From: Spinacia oleracea
Taxonomy: Eukaryota; Streptophyta; Magnoliopsida; Caryophyllales; Amaranthaceae
Direction of reading: 5' to 3'
Assembly (NCBI RefSeq): GCF_020520425.1
Contig: NC_079487.1
Coordinates: forward strand, 106,736,141-106,800,140
Length of the DNA: 64,000 bases
Of the stretch, positions 35,855-49,161 are shown piece by piece. Position 1 is the first letter of the stretch; every line of letters starts with the position of its first letter. The translations under genes and the position numbers were made by a program. The notes under the pieces were generated by a model. The model was given only the letters and a program-made list of their open reading frames with translations. It searched no databases and was not told where the DNA came from.

Positions 35855-38800
35855 ATGACAAATATGGGAGGAGGTGAGTGGTACTAGTATATGCAATTCC
35901 ATGTTCGCTTGATACAAGCACAACCTCTAAATGGAGAATTTCGAGTTAATTATTAAAGGATGTTGCTTTCTCACCATATACGGAGTATTTATGTAATTAG
36001 TTGCTTTCACAATTTACATTAATTTTATCTTTACAAAATTCATGCTAGTTGTATCATGTTTCTTTGACGTCTTAAGAAATACAGTACTTATGAGGCATGA
36101 AGCTGAAATCTGTATTCTTGTTATTATTGAAGCTTTCTAAGATAGCACAGTAACATGAGCTAGAAACTGTTTTGTAATTGTTTCAGGCTTGCTGATGACC
36201 GCTAAGCTACAGGGGAATTTGGGTTTGCAGAAGAACAAGGTTTTGCTTTCTCAGTTATCTGCTTTTCAGTTCCTATTGGATGATTTTTATGGATCTTGTC
36301 GTCCGAGCATTGATGACTATGCCAATAGAAGAGATTTGATTCGTATTTTTAACGAGATTACTAGAGAAATGTATGGTAAGCTTATTTTCTTCAATTTTCT
36401 TTTAATGTATATGACAAACTATTTTCATGCAACTAATGCAAGTGGCGTCCGCGTATAATTTCACGCCAAACGTGCTTCCATAGAAGAGTAGTCTATTAGT
36501 GAAGTCTGTAGTGTTGTTGGATGTTCTGTGAGATAATTTATGTAAGGAGAATTTTGCGATTGGTGAATGTGCTTCTTACATGTTTAAAGGTGAAGCTTGA
36601 CATATTGCCCATTATAAAGTGCCTATTCTTGTATTTGGAACTGTGGATGTGGTCATGTGATATTAGCCGTGTAAAGAAGAAGATATTATGTTGTAAGCCA
36701 AATTGCAAATTATCCATCGAAAAAGTTTATTCCTGAGAGATGCCTGCTAAGTTTGCTAGTCTAAATCTATTCTTTATCCATGAACATGAATACGTGTTTC
36801 AAGTGTCTGAATTTTTGCACAAATCATCCTATGAATGGTTAAACCATTAACTATGATGAATGGTCTGGTATATTTGTATTTGGTTAGTAGCTGCTGCACC
36901 AGAGCTGAACATGCAACGTCAATCCAAGCGCATTTATATAGATGGAAACTAAGTTTCTTCCATGACTCATGATCTGTAAATCTAATTACACCAAATAAGA
37001 ATGTAGAATGCTTAGCTCTTATAGACCACCATTGCATACACACTCATTAAATAGTGCCGCTTCCCTGATTGATAAAATTGCTACTCTACAGATTCAAAAG
37101 TTGAATCGGGACACTAGAAATAATATTCTTTGCAGAAGGTATTTTAAGAACTCAAATTCTAGTGTTGGGAAGAGAATCTTGATTCATTGAGTGTTTTAAT
37201 TGCTTTGCACCTCTTGTAATACACTACTACGCTAATGATAGTGTGGATGCAAAGTACTCGGTTTTCTTTAGCCTTTTTCTTTACGAGTTAACAAATGAGA
37301 AATTCTAAGGCACAAAAGCATCCCCTATGCGTACATGGTCTTCTGTAGAATGCATTTATGATGCCACATTATATTTGGATACTTCATAATTTGTGCTACT
37401 TTTCTTGCTTGACATATAGACTGGCTTGATGGAGGTTATGATTACTAGACTGGCATAATTATGGTGATTTTTAGATTTTTTCTAGAATAGTTTTTAGTTT
37501 TTAATAATTGATAAATGAGAATTAGGATGTGGCAAAAAATATTTAGAACTGGAAACTAAGGCTACCAAAACATACTTTATTACTAATAACGAGGGTTGGA
37601 AAAAGAATCGATTATCATGTAGCTAAATATTTTTGTGTTGTTAATATCTTCTAATTTGTATGCTTATGGAAAAAATATTCTTTTCCGCCTATTAAGGAGG
37701 AGCTTTTTGGTAGTCTTTATCCAATAAGAATTTGCATGAATCCAATTTTCATTTCATCCGGGAAAAGTTTCCCATAATGATATCTATGCTACCTAGTATC
37801 GTCATATATCAGTCAGTGGTAACACGATGTATAGAGTCTGACACTTGCCCCTTATTGAGAAAACAATTGCTAGAGTTAAAACATTAGCAGCTTCAACCGA
37901 AGAATGGGATGAACCTCAACAACCTCTATACCAGACCATCATCATAGTTAGCAGCTCCAGCTCCGTATCAAGGTCACGATCAGCCATTTACTTTGATCAG
38001 TGATTTTTTTTCCCCAATCTTAATTTCTTTTTTATTTAGGAAAATGACATGAATAATCACAAGTTTCACCTTTTATTATTCAAGAATAATCCCAATTTCG
38101 GAGGGACATTCACAAATTAGTCCCATCTGTTATTTATCTTGTCTTTGTAAGGATCTGTCGCATATAAGTAGTATAGTAGGTTGGATTAGGTTACTTAGGT
38201 ACCCACAAAACTTCAGATTAATCTTAAATAACCGAAACTCCAGAAGGTGAGATCAATTTAAGATGATGAGTGAAACTTGGGTTAATCCATGTAAGTTTTC
38301 CCTTTAAATTTATTCATGTAGTACTTGTTTTTGAGGATATTGTGTAGATGTTTACTGAAAAAATTCTAATGATTACATCATTTCTTTGTCTCTCAGGTAA
38401 TAGTGATGAATGTCCTGTTGTGGAGAATTTTGGATCATTCCTAATGGATATGTTCAGTGCTAAAAGTGACCTTGATTTATCAATTAATTTTAGTGACCAG
38501 TTGTTTGAGGCTGATCGTATTGCAAAAATCAAGACCCTCCGGAAGTTTGCAAAGAAATTCTACGCCCTCCGAAGTAAATAATCTACAAACATTCCCTTTC
38601 ACACTTCTTTTTACTAATGTTGTTTAGTTGAATTTCATTTGTTAAATGTTGCTTTGGTGCTGCAATCTGCTTCAAACTAATATTGGTATTTGGGTGGATT
38701 ATGGATAAATTATTGTTTGTAAGATGAGTTATTTTGTAGCTGTTCGTAGAATATTGGGTAACATCCTTCGTTCAAGGTACCAATTAGATACAGACATACA

Positions 38801-41800
38801 GTATTGATGGTTCTTTGTGAACGTTGTTTAATTGAATGTCTCAGCCAAAATATAAACGCTTAGACAAATTTTTTAAGTGCTATTTTCTAGAGAGTAAGAA
38901 TGGTACTTATGATTGATGCTACTAATATTGGCTCTTTCGTTGAAAATGTATGCTGAGGAAGAAATAAGGCTGTAGTGAAACAGTTACTTCTTCAGTCCCA
39001 AATATATTGTCCTAGAAAACTTTGTAGAAATATTAATGACTGAATGTATCAAGTGGGATTTAGCTAATAGTATACTAATATGCATTAATTAAAGATAAGG
39101 GCAATAAACTGGGACATAATAAAATGTAAAACAGCATATCATCTTTGAAACAGTGAGTTCTACAGTTTTAGATTATGAGAGTATTATAATTTGATATTAC
39201 AGTGATTATTGGTGAAAGAGAAACCTTGTCTTGGTTTAGAACTTAAAATGTCCGGGTGTGGAAAATGTCATTTGTAGGAATAGTGCATTAGTGCGTAGAA
39301 TTCTTTGTTCAAGAGTGGCTATGATAGCATGTCAATATGTGATAGGCATTTTCAGAAACTTAACAAAGTGGAATTCAAGTATGAAATTTCACTTTGCTGC
39401 ATGATGTGGCTGAACTAGGATGTCGCTAGAAATACCGACTGGTGTATTTGAACAAGAAATAGTTCATTACCTCCCTGTCCGGCTTCCTTGTTTATTAAAT
39501 TGTGACTTTCCATTTTGCTCAAGTGATGAAATTTCCTTGTCCCGTGGCTGTCAGTCGTTATAGAATTCGCCTATTTTTTCTCTTCACTTCAGGCTTTATT
39601 GACCTTTCCAAATATTTTCAGAGAAAGGGCATATTACAACTGTGGAGCTGATCATGTCAGCTAGGGTGCCTGTATTAAAAGTTACTGATTCTGGATCTGG
39701 AATTGAATGTGATTTTTCGGTTGGAAACAGGGATGGCATTGCCAAATCCCAGATAGTGCTCTTGATTTCGGCAATTGATGAAAGGTTTCAAAAGCTAAGT
39801 TTTATTGTAAGTAAACTCTTTTCCTTTCAAATGATCTCGATTTATATCATAGGCTGAAATCCGGAAAAGGAAAATCAAAAGGGGATCAGTTGTTGTTGGT
39901 AATGGAAATTAAGATAGTAGCTTGATTGAACTTATTTTAGTTAAGTTTTTTTACTCTGCTCCAGCTTTACCAGATTCGCGGGTACCCCCCACGAATCTCT
40001 AGTCGGTTCGCCGTACCGAATCGGGTTCTCTGGCGACCCAATTCGGTGGTTCTCTGGCGACACAATTCAGTGTGGTTCGCAAACCAAATCTCTGGTATTG
40101 TCGTGCCTAATCCGAAACCCTAGTTTTAGCTATTGAAGGCCAGGGAAGGCGAGAGAAGAAAAATTATGTTGGGGCTTTTATTTGAGAAGGAAATACATGT
40201 GATTTGAGTATGAATACTGAAATAAAATCTTTATAAAATCTGATATTTTGAACAACTTTTTTTCCCGGGGAAATAAAAGTTCCAAACCCCCCTTGCGAAC
40301 CTAAAACCAGCCATCCTGCAAATCGCGAACCCGTACCCGCACCGAAGCGAACCACGAATCAGGTAACCCTCCTTTGCTCGGTCATTAAGAAAACAGTGAA
40401 AAAGGAACTGTGTCAGTCTATAATTTTCTTGAGAAAAGTCGTGACTAGTAAGATTTTGAAGGATATCAACCTTAAGAAGTTAGTTCCAACAAATACCATG
40501 TTACACATTTACACATCATTTATGATTTTTGTAGGTGCTTTACCCTTGTGATTTGATTCAGTGTCATGTTTAAGTGCGTTTTTTGTGTTGGCAATAGCAA
40601 CTTTTAGAGCATGTACATTAGGATTCTTGGAGTGGCTCTCCAAGTAGCTCTACAAGTAGCTCTCGGACAAGAACTATCTCTTGGCCAACATTGGGGCTCT
40701 TGAGTGGTTCTTGAGGGGCTCTTGAGTAGCTCTTCATGGAGAGCTACTTCAAGGTAACTCTTGCCCAAGAGCTCTCCAAGAGTTGATTCTTGTTGAAAAA
40801 TGGGGAGTAACTTTGAAAAGTGCATAGTAACTTTGGTGAAAAGACAATTAATTATGGACCACCAAATGGTAAAAATGATATTGGAGAGCTCACTTGAGGA
40901 AGCAACCAATATTGGGTGTTTTTAGAAATGAATTCTTGAGTGTGTTTTGTAGAGAGATAGAGAGAGAGTGGGGAGCCCCCCAAGAGCTTTTTTGAAGAGC
41001 TAAAAAAATGTACATGCTCTTAAAGAAAAAAAGGTTGAGCATGTTGAAGATCGATAAACATAAGGAAACATACAGCTGTGGAGTTGACTTTATTAATGGC
41101 TGCAAACAATTTTAAGTAAATGCCTTAAATAGGAGAATTGGCTGACAAGATTCTCTAGGGATATTGGGGCTTGTAGTTGAATGAGTGTTTTCAGTTTTGT
41201 GTTGTGTTGTCTACTGGCGTTATCACCATGGTGCTATGAAACTAAAACCCAGAAGAACAAAACGAACAGAATTATTGATCATGGAAACGTATTGTGCAGT
41301 TGAAAGCTTGGGCTAAAAAGCAAGATATCAACAGCTCTAAAGATGGAACACTGAATTCTATATCGCTAATATTACTGGCGGCATTTCATTTGCAGGTTGG
41401 ACACTTTGACTAACCATATTTCTTTATATAAATAGCTGTCTTATATTTCTGAGTTTTACCAGTGTACTAAGTTTTAGAAATGATCCAGATTAGAGAAAGA
41501 TGTAATTAGAAATAAAAAATTACACACTTCAAACTTATAGCTCATGATTGAGAATATCATCATGTAGCTTGAGTGCATATAAATATATTTTCAGCCTTTG
41601 ACCTTTGGTCTTTCTCCAAGGGTCTTCAGAACAGTCATTTTGTTGGCTGATGCTTACTGCAAGCCCCCATGCACCAGTACAAAGGCAACTCTTATTTTGC
41701 ATATAGTAAAGTTCTGGTGTGAATAGCTTACGCGGAATCTTGGTGGAGAACGTGTGCTAGTTTTATGAGTATTGAACTATTCCAGACTTCTGAAGCTAAT

Positions 41801-44776
41801 ATTTCTTATTTTTTCGAAAAACTATTCTCATCAGGGTTAAAATATCATCTTTACCCCAATGTTAGTCTATATCAAATGGTCCTTGGCACTGTCCTGAATC
41901 TAATGGTCTTGACCTGATAGATGAGTTTAGCGTCCTAAAAATATTGATTTTTTCTTTTCATCTTATGGATAATGGACATAGGTCATTTATACATTGAGGT
42001 TTATAAATAAAGTTGTATAGTTCATTCATCAATTTATCAGTGACTTGATTTCTCTTCATTGGTTTCACTGGTGACTCTTCGTCGATTGATGCAGACTCGA
42101 GAAATCCCAATATTACCTCCATTTTCTGCCATTTTCAAAGGTAATATTTTTTAAAAAAAGTTCTTTTTAGTAAAATCTGAGATGGAACTTTTTATTGTTG
42201 TCTGCTTGTGCACTAGAGAAAGTAGAATTTAATCATTCTTAGGCTCTGTTTTGTTCTCCTTATTTCCACTTATTTCAGGAAAAAATAGTTCAAATAAGTT
42301 CAGATAATATAAGTTCAAGAAAAATAAGGGTTACCCAATTACAATTTATAACTAAAATAAGTTCCAAGTTCAAATAAGATAAGTTCAAAAAAATAAATGA
42401 AAATCAAGTAGAACGCACCCTTATGACTATATGAGCCAATTATTGAGGATTTAGTTATCAGAAAGTGCATAGGAAAGAGCAGGACCCTGGGGGTTGGTCA
42501 GGATTTAGACGATTCCCAACTTTCAGGCTTTTGCTTCTTTGATGTTGAAACCAATGACAATAACTGCAAGTTTGGCTCTACTCAAAGTGTATTTAGACAG
42601 CTGCCAAGTCCAAATGCCTGTCAGATGATAAAAGAGCCTTAGATGATGGAAGCAAAATTGTGATATTTCAGAGAGTTGCAGCCTCAAAGACTTTATGTCG
42701 GCTGCAAAGATTTTTCTTTTGGAAAAACAAATCTATCATTTCTCACTTTGTTATTGGTTATATTGAAGTTTTTAATGGGTATAGAAATGTTCCTGATATT
42801 CAGCATTTTTGTTTTGACTTCTGATTTTATGTCGCACACTCCAGGTGGAACAGACCCAGCGACTGTCAAGAAAATAATTCCTAGTTTTTTGAACTATGGG
42901 AAACGAAATAAAGAATCTCTTGCTGAGCTCTTTGTATCTCTGTTGGTTAAGGTAAATGTTTTGAATTACAATACTGCCTCTGACTCAAAATATGGGGTAA
43001 TATATATGCATCTTTCATACTTGCATGTTACAAGTTTACACCTTACAATCTAAAGCAATATTACAACTCATGCTGAGACTTCACGTCTTCAGGACATATT
43101 CCTATTTCCTTAGGTACGTCCATTTAGTGCAGTACTTAACTAGGGCTTTTAGTCAAGTAATTTTTTCTTTCTTCAAAATTTAAGTGCTTCCTGTTGTATG
43201 TCCTTCATTTTAAATACAGTTAGCTGATTTAAGTTTATTTAAAAGGAGGAAGTAATAAAGGATGGTTGATTTAGAACCTATTACAAACTATGTCAGTAGT
43301 TCTGTACACTTCCCATTGTGTTTTGATATCTTCTCTCGATTTTCTTTGCCATTATAGCTTGAATCAGTAGAATCATTATGGTCGAGGGGACTTTGTGCTA
43401 GTACTTATGAGGGGACGTGGATAAATAAAAGCTGGACAGCGGCTGGACATATTAGAGTAAGTAGCCTGACTTCATTAACTAAAATGTATGCCTGTCATTT
43501 TTTATGAACATGCTGATCCTATAGCTTCCAACCTGCACATTTGCAGATTGAGGATTTTACAGACAGGTCTGAGAATACTGCGAGAGCAGTGAAATCAGCA
43601 AACATGAACAAGATATATTCATGCATCCGGCGTTCTCTGGAACAGATTAAGTTATTCAGTGAGGGAAAAATGAATGCAGACATGTTAAAGAACCTATTAT
43701 TTGGTAAAATTCTACCTCAAACTAAAAAAATTGCAAATGTTGGTGATTCAAAACTATCAAAGCCCTCCTCTGAAAACCCTGCTCAGAAAAAAAAGAAGCG
43801 CCCGACTCAAGGGGTTCCAGCAGAGGGGAAAAGACCTGAAAAACAAGGTAAGGGTTCTCATAATTCTTCCGGTACGAAAATTCCAACTCCCTCTGGGAAA
43901 GGCGGAGTAAAAAAGAAGTCTGGAAAAAGAAGAAAATCTGATCCTGTGACTTCAACTTGTTTTCAAGGACTGGACAAGTCACATGAGACTCAAATTGGGA
44001 GCTGTCAACCACTTCCCCTTTTACCCATCCAGAGAGTTCACACTGAGGCTTTGAACAATGCTACTCAAAGAACTCGTGTTGACACTTTGAGCCATGCACG
44101 CCAACCACTTCCCTATTCTAATCCACCTTATGTTCAAGGTTCTGGAGGATTTGGACCTGACAGAATTCATGTTGAGACTTTGAGACATGCTGCACTAAAC
44201 TGTTCGCCACACCAATCTGTTCACTTTTCAGGTTATGGAAGATTAAGACCAGAGAGAAATCATGTTGAAACAATGAAATATGCTACTGCTCCAAATTTCC
44301 CACAGGACCAACCACTCTCTCATTCTAATCATCACATCCAAGGTTATGGTGGTTTTAGATCAGATAGAACTCAGGTTGAGACTTTGGGACGTGCTCCAAA
44401 TTTCCCGGAAAGTCCACAGTTTTCTGTTCCTAATCCACCAGTCCAAGGTTTTGCAAGATATGCACCTGAAAGAATGCATGTTGAAACACCAAGCTACTCT
44501 GCGTCAAGGAGTCAACAACTTCCCTATGCTGCAGGATTCGGACCTGAGAGAAGTCATGCTGAAACTATTTATCATGCTACTCCAAGTTTTCAAACATCTG
44601 TTCCATATACTTCAGTCTATAGGCCAAGTATTAGTGCAATGGCACCGCATCAGCCTCATATTCCTACTGTTCCTCTTACAAATCATGCTGGGTATCAAAG
44701 ACCTCATGATACGCGCCAATCTTTCTCGCATGTACCTTACCAGTTTGCTGTCAACAACCGCCCTTATCAGCCTTGA
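35855..44776 (+). CDS. HESO1-like terminal nucleotidyltransferase (non-canonical poly(A)/poly(U) polymerase)
   Basis: Coding exons: 35855-35873, 36187-36375, 38397-38573, 39622-39806, 41300-41395, 42095-42140, 42845-42951, 43358-43456 and 43547-44776. A 5' UTR exon probably ends at 35433, with UTR continuing from 35798. The product is 715 aa. The polymerase-beta-type core has GSF (82-84), Asp94 and Asp96 in SDLDLS, and a third acid, Asp159, in CDFSV, so the catalytic triad is complete. The PAP-associated part (WAKKQDIN, TLNSISLILL, LPPF) matches the HESO1/TUTase family, which adds U or other nucleotides to small RNAs and mRNA fragments. The last exon encodes a Lys-rich stretch (about 372-450) and then about seven degenerate repeats around R-x-H-V-E-T-L (469-670). 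Two large introns carry transposons. The true UTP/ATP preference cannot be read from sequence. Confidence 0.88.
39966..40367. mobile_element. TIR element in intron of the HESO1-like gene
   Basis: The ends TTTACCAGATTCGCGGG and ...CACGAATCAGGTAAC are inverted repeats of about 17 bp (13 identical), related to the small element at 30685-30821. The interior is rich in TTCGC/GCGAA motifs and has no gene. Confidence 0.6.
40607..41019. mobile_element. Harbinger/Tourist-like MITE in intron of the HESO1-like gene
   Basis: This 413-bp element has perfect inverted ends GAGCATGTACATT / AATGTACATGCTC and the target duplication TTA (40604-40606 and 41020-41022). The interior has short GGCTCTTGAG-type repeats. 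Confidence 0.85.
42242..42420. mobile_element. Harbinger-like MITE (family shared with 56051-56298)
   Basis: The ends GGCTCTGTTTTGTTC and GAACGCACCC (inverted, imperfect) are flanked by TTA (42239-42241 and 42421-42423). The interior consists of AATAAGTTCA repeats, as in the second copy 14 kb away. Confidence 0.72.
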
Positions 44777-44873
44777 ACCTTTATCATTGGCCTTAATGTA
44801 AATTATGGCTCAATAGATTAGGGGAAAAATAGAATGCTACCACAGTCCACAGTAGCTGATCAAGCAGTCGTAG

Positions 44874-45130
44874 CATTGTTACATATTTTAATGTTATTAT
44901 CATTCAAATTAGTAATCTTCAATGTTTATGATTTCCCTTTCAAATAGCTTAGGGGAAAAGTTCTGTATCTGAATTTGATTAGTAGTGCTCTAGGTTTCAT
45001 TGTTACATATTAAATGATTATTGTTACTATCTTTCACATTAGTAATCTTCACTGTGTGTGATTTCCCTTTCAAATAGCTTAGGGGAAAAGTTTTCGGTAT
45101 CTGAATTTGATTAGTCGTGCTCTAGGTTTC
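44874..45130 (+). repeat. Tandem duplication of about 125 bp in the 3' region of the HESO1-like gene
   Basis: Copy one (44874-44997) and copy two (44998-45130) share CATTGTTACATATT, AGTAATCTTCA, CAAATAGCTTAGGGGAAAAG and GCTCTAGGTTTCA with few differences. It lies 100-350 bp after the stop codon, so it probably affects the 3' UTR or poly(A) region. Confidence 0.85.
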
Positions 45131-46134
45131 AACTTTCAAAGAGTTTTGCTTAAAGTTTTTGCCGTATGCTGTTATTGTATGGTTCGGGATTGATCTGCAA
45201 CTAACGGGGTAAAGTTTCCAATGAAAACTATCAACATTTCGAAGTCATTACTTTATATGGGGTATGTTATTTTTATGTTTCTGAACACATGCAAGATACA
45301 TGTATTTACAGAGGGCTTAATTTTACTCGATCACCATTTTTGTAAATATCCACAATGATCAACTTATAATCTATATAATATACTAAAAGAGAGGAAATCA
45401 ATGTGGTGATGACAAATGTCACTCATTGATTCACCTCTCTTTTAATATAAAACTAATTGAGTAGATAATATTTTGTCATATTTAATTTAATGAATTTTAT
45501 GGTAACAATTACTAATATGGAAAAATCCATAAAAAAATTTACATAAAGAATGATATAATTTAGGAAATTGGTATATCTATATACAATTTAGTATATATTT
45601 ACTACGCAAGTTAGAAAATTAAACTAAGTTATATAACTTAGTTAGTATATACTAAGAACAAAAAATAATCTCATCACAAAAAATAATCTCATCGGAAAAA
45701 TGATATTTTACAAGTTATATAATTTAGTAAGTTAGTATATACTAAGTTAGTATATTTTAAATAGAAAATAATATAAACTCATCGCAAAAGTATGACCCAT
45801 AAAGAATTTTTTAACTTATATATTAAATTATACGAAGTACATATTTTTTGTTAGAACACTAACTGCAAAATGATATGTATCCCTATTGCCTAAGTATTTA
45901 ATCTCATCGCAATAAATTTCATATGCGAAGATTGCTAATAATTTATTTTTATTTTTTTACACCTAAGTATAGAACGAACTTATATCGTAGTATTGTTCAA
46001 AATTCTTATTCAAAATTTAATAATGAAATAATAACATACCAGTTTAATTCATTTTCCAAATAAGAGAGAATAATTTGTTAAAGTATTACTAGCCGTATCG
46101 ATATTGGACATCTGCACCCAACTCTTATTATATA

Positions 46135-46393
46135 CTTCCTCCGTCTTTTAATACTCGCAACGTTTGTTAGTTTCACGCATGCCGATGCACAACTTTGATC
46201 ATTTATATCTTAAATTCTCTTTATGCAAAAATTATAAAAATTTGATATTTTGAAAATACACATTGAGACGAATCTAACAAGATCCCACATGACTATGTTT
46301 TATCTTATATAAAAAACACTACGAATGGTCAAAGTAGATTATATGAATAGTGGCAAAAGTCCAAACGTTGCGAGTATTAAAAGACGGACGAAG
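46135..46393. mobile_element. Stowaway-like MITE inside the Helitron
   Basis: Inverted ends of about 30 bp begin CTTCCTCCGTCTTTTAATAC and the other end is its near complement. The target duplication is TA (46133-46134 and 46394-46395). Length is 259 bp. Its presence post-dates the Helitron interior. Confidence 0.85.
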
Positions 46394-47479
46394 TATTATG
46401 ATTTATTCAAAATTATGATCTTCAACAACGCTTATGTTTTACCAACCTTAATCTCTAAATTTTGGGTTCGGATATACTAATAACATATTCTATGAATTCT
46501 AACTCATAATATACTAATAATAAGTGGTATTGGAATAGAGTATGAGATTGTTTTGAAAAAAATGTTAACAGTTGATCGATAATGGCTAATTAATGGAAAA
46601 TACATTATTTCAGAGTTCTAATATTAAAAATGCTAAATTTGATCGATAATGGCTAATTCTTGAAATATAATATGTATAAATCAAGATTATTAACTAAAAA
46701 AACAGACTTATTTACAATATGTCAATAATCTGTTTAAAATAAAAAATAAAAATATTTTAACTAGGTTGTCCAAAATATCGTTTTATTTAAAATATTTTAA
46801 CATCTCTTAGCATGTATTAAAATATTGAATTTAAATTTATTAATGATTAATTGCATGTATTGTCAATTTTTATTTGAAATATGTGTCTTATATTGACTGC
46901 GGATATGTATAACGAATATTTACCTTTACTTTAATATTTGAAGTAGCATTTATCAATGTTGTGTAAAATATGCTTATTGAAAAAACAATTGTTTAATAAC
47001 TTTGTATTTTTTTTTCTCGAAATTTAAATTTCTATGTATCCTTTTATTTAGTAGTTCCTTAATCGTTTAAACGAAAAATATTTTTAAGAGCTTTTTAGTT
47101 TCATTTTATATTATCAGTTTATTTGTATTTGATTATTTGATTATTTGATGGGTAATATGTTTGCCTTTATTTTACATTGTAATCTAATAAAAAATATTTG
47201 CGCGTAATTTTGGATAACGAAATCGATGTGGAGCTATGTCGCTCTCTGATTTGTCGTTCTTATACTTGATTCTATAAAAGGAATTCCACTCTCTCTCAAC
47301 ATGCCTATTTTTCTATTAAATTATAATATATAAGATTACAATAACTTATCGCATAAAACTCCATGAAAAGACTATTGCAACGATTAAATTTGGACGGAGA
47401 GAGTACATAATATAACGCTTTGTTTATTTACTCAATTATTATAATAAGACATTTACATTGTAGAAGACTCTATAGTAGA

Positions 47480-49110
47480 ATTTTAAAATTCAAAACTCTC
47501 TTACCAAAACAAAAATAAATATGTTAGTCCAGGGGTGAGTGTGGGGCGAGAATGGATACACATGTCGGTGATAGATCGAGGATGAGTTTTATTTTTTACC
47601 CTTTAATGAGGAGATTCGTAAGGGTGAGTATCTTTCCCATTGTGTGTGACAGGGATATGGATGAGAATTTTAGACAAGTACGAGTGCGGAGGCATCGACC
47701 AGCCTCGAAGTCATGACTAGATGAATAAAGGCAATGGTAGAGTATGTGATCGGGTAATGGTGTAAATATAAAATGATTAAATAGGTGTGACTATCGAAGT
47801 GAAAGGTTGATGAGAATAACACTATGATTGACACATGTGTTGAATAGATGAAAATAATTTTATTTATTACCTTTATTTGTTTTTCCTTTTTTAATAAATA
47901 AGACATCGTATGGGGTAATAAAAAATTTATCCATCATTAATTTTAATTGGGGGGATATCCATAAGGTACATGTGTCCAAAGTATAGTGTAGTAAGTGATT
48001 ATCAAATTATGAAAAGAGTTTTAAAATTAAAAACTCTCTTACCAAAAATTAATGCCGGGTCCAACCGTCTAGGGCAAGGTTTGACACATGTGATGCATGA
48101 GGATGAAAATAATTTTGTCTATGTACCCTTATTTGTTTTCTATTTTTAATAAACAAAACACCAAATTCGGTAATAATAAATTTTATCCATCATTAGTTTT
48201 AATTAGGAGAATATCTTTAAGCTATATGTGTCCAAAGTATAATCTAATCAGACAACCAAATTGTCAAATACTCTAGAATAGTGTTTTAAAATTAAAATAT
48301 TTCTTACCAGAAAATAATGTCGAGTTCAGCTTTCTAGGGCTAGGTTTTACACATGTGATGAGTGAGAATGAAAATAACTTTGTCTATGTACCTTTATTTG
48401 TTTTCTGTTTTTAATAAAAAAGACACCGAATGAGGCAATAACAAATTTATCCATCATTAGTTTTAATTAGGAAAATATTTATACGTTATATGTGTCCAAA
48501 GTATAATGTAATAAGAGAAACAAATTGTGAAATACTTTAAAGTTTTAAAGGTCAAAACTCTCTTGTCAAAAAATAATGCCGAATTCAGTTGTCTAGGGCT
48601 TGGCTTGAGTCTGGCGTGGGTGCACATACGGGTGATGAAGGGGGGTTAATTTATTTTCCGTCTGTGAGGCGGGGCTTAGACGGTGATGAGTATCATACCT
48701 ATCGTGGTGACGAGCATGGGGATGATAATTTTAGGCAGAAACAGGTGTTGAGGGACTAACCCACCCCGCTTCGAAGTTATCTCTAGATGAATAAGGTATA
48801 TGGTGGGGTGAGTGTTAAATGATCGGATAATGATGTAGATGGTAGGGGAGTATTAAGTGGGTATGACTATCAAAGTAAAGAACGAATGAGAATAAATTTA
48901 TGTTTGACATGGGTTATGAAAGGGGAAAAACGTAAATTTATCTATGTACCATTATTTTATTTTATTTTATTTTGAATTTGTTAAATAAATAAGATAAGAA
49001 ATGAGGCAGTAACAAATCTATCCATCATTAGTTTCAATAATAAGATTATCTATAAGCTCTATTTTGATGATAATTGTCTATAGCTATAGTTTAGTAAAAG
49101 TTTAGATATG
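47480..49110 (+). repeat. Tandem array of about four long repeats inside the Helitron
   Basis: Units start around 47495, 48030, 48290 and 48555, each with AAACTCTCTTACCA or a variant, then GATGAAAATAA, TTATTTGTTTT, TTTATCCATCATTAG and TGTGTCCAAAGTATA. Two units are long (about 500 bp) and share an extra module with GAAGT...CTAGATGAATAA. Two are short (about 250 bp). Confidence 0.75.
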
Positions 49111-49134
49111 CAAATTTAATATTCATATCACAAA

Positions 49135-49161
49135 TCGTGCATCGCACGGGTACTATACTAG
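49135..49161 (+). other. Helitron 3' terminal hairpin and CTAG end
   Basis: GTGC-AT-C-GCAC forms a short stem about 10 bp before the terminal CTAG, the signal that ends rolling-circle transposition. Confidence 0.8.

Larger units (their letters stand above)
45370..49161 (+). mobile_element. Non-autonomous Helitron
   Basis: The 5' end reads TCTATATAATATACTAAAAG after a host A (45369). The 3' end reads CGTGCATCGCACGGG and then TACTATACTAG, followed by a host T (49162). This is the canonical Helitron arrangement: TC start, terminal hairpin and CTAG end inserted between A and T. The 3792-bp interior has no Rep/helicase frame. It holds a Stowaway MITE and a tandem array. It separates the convergent HESO1-like and galactosyltransferase genes. 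Confidence 0.85.
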
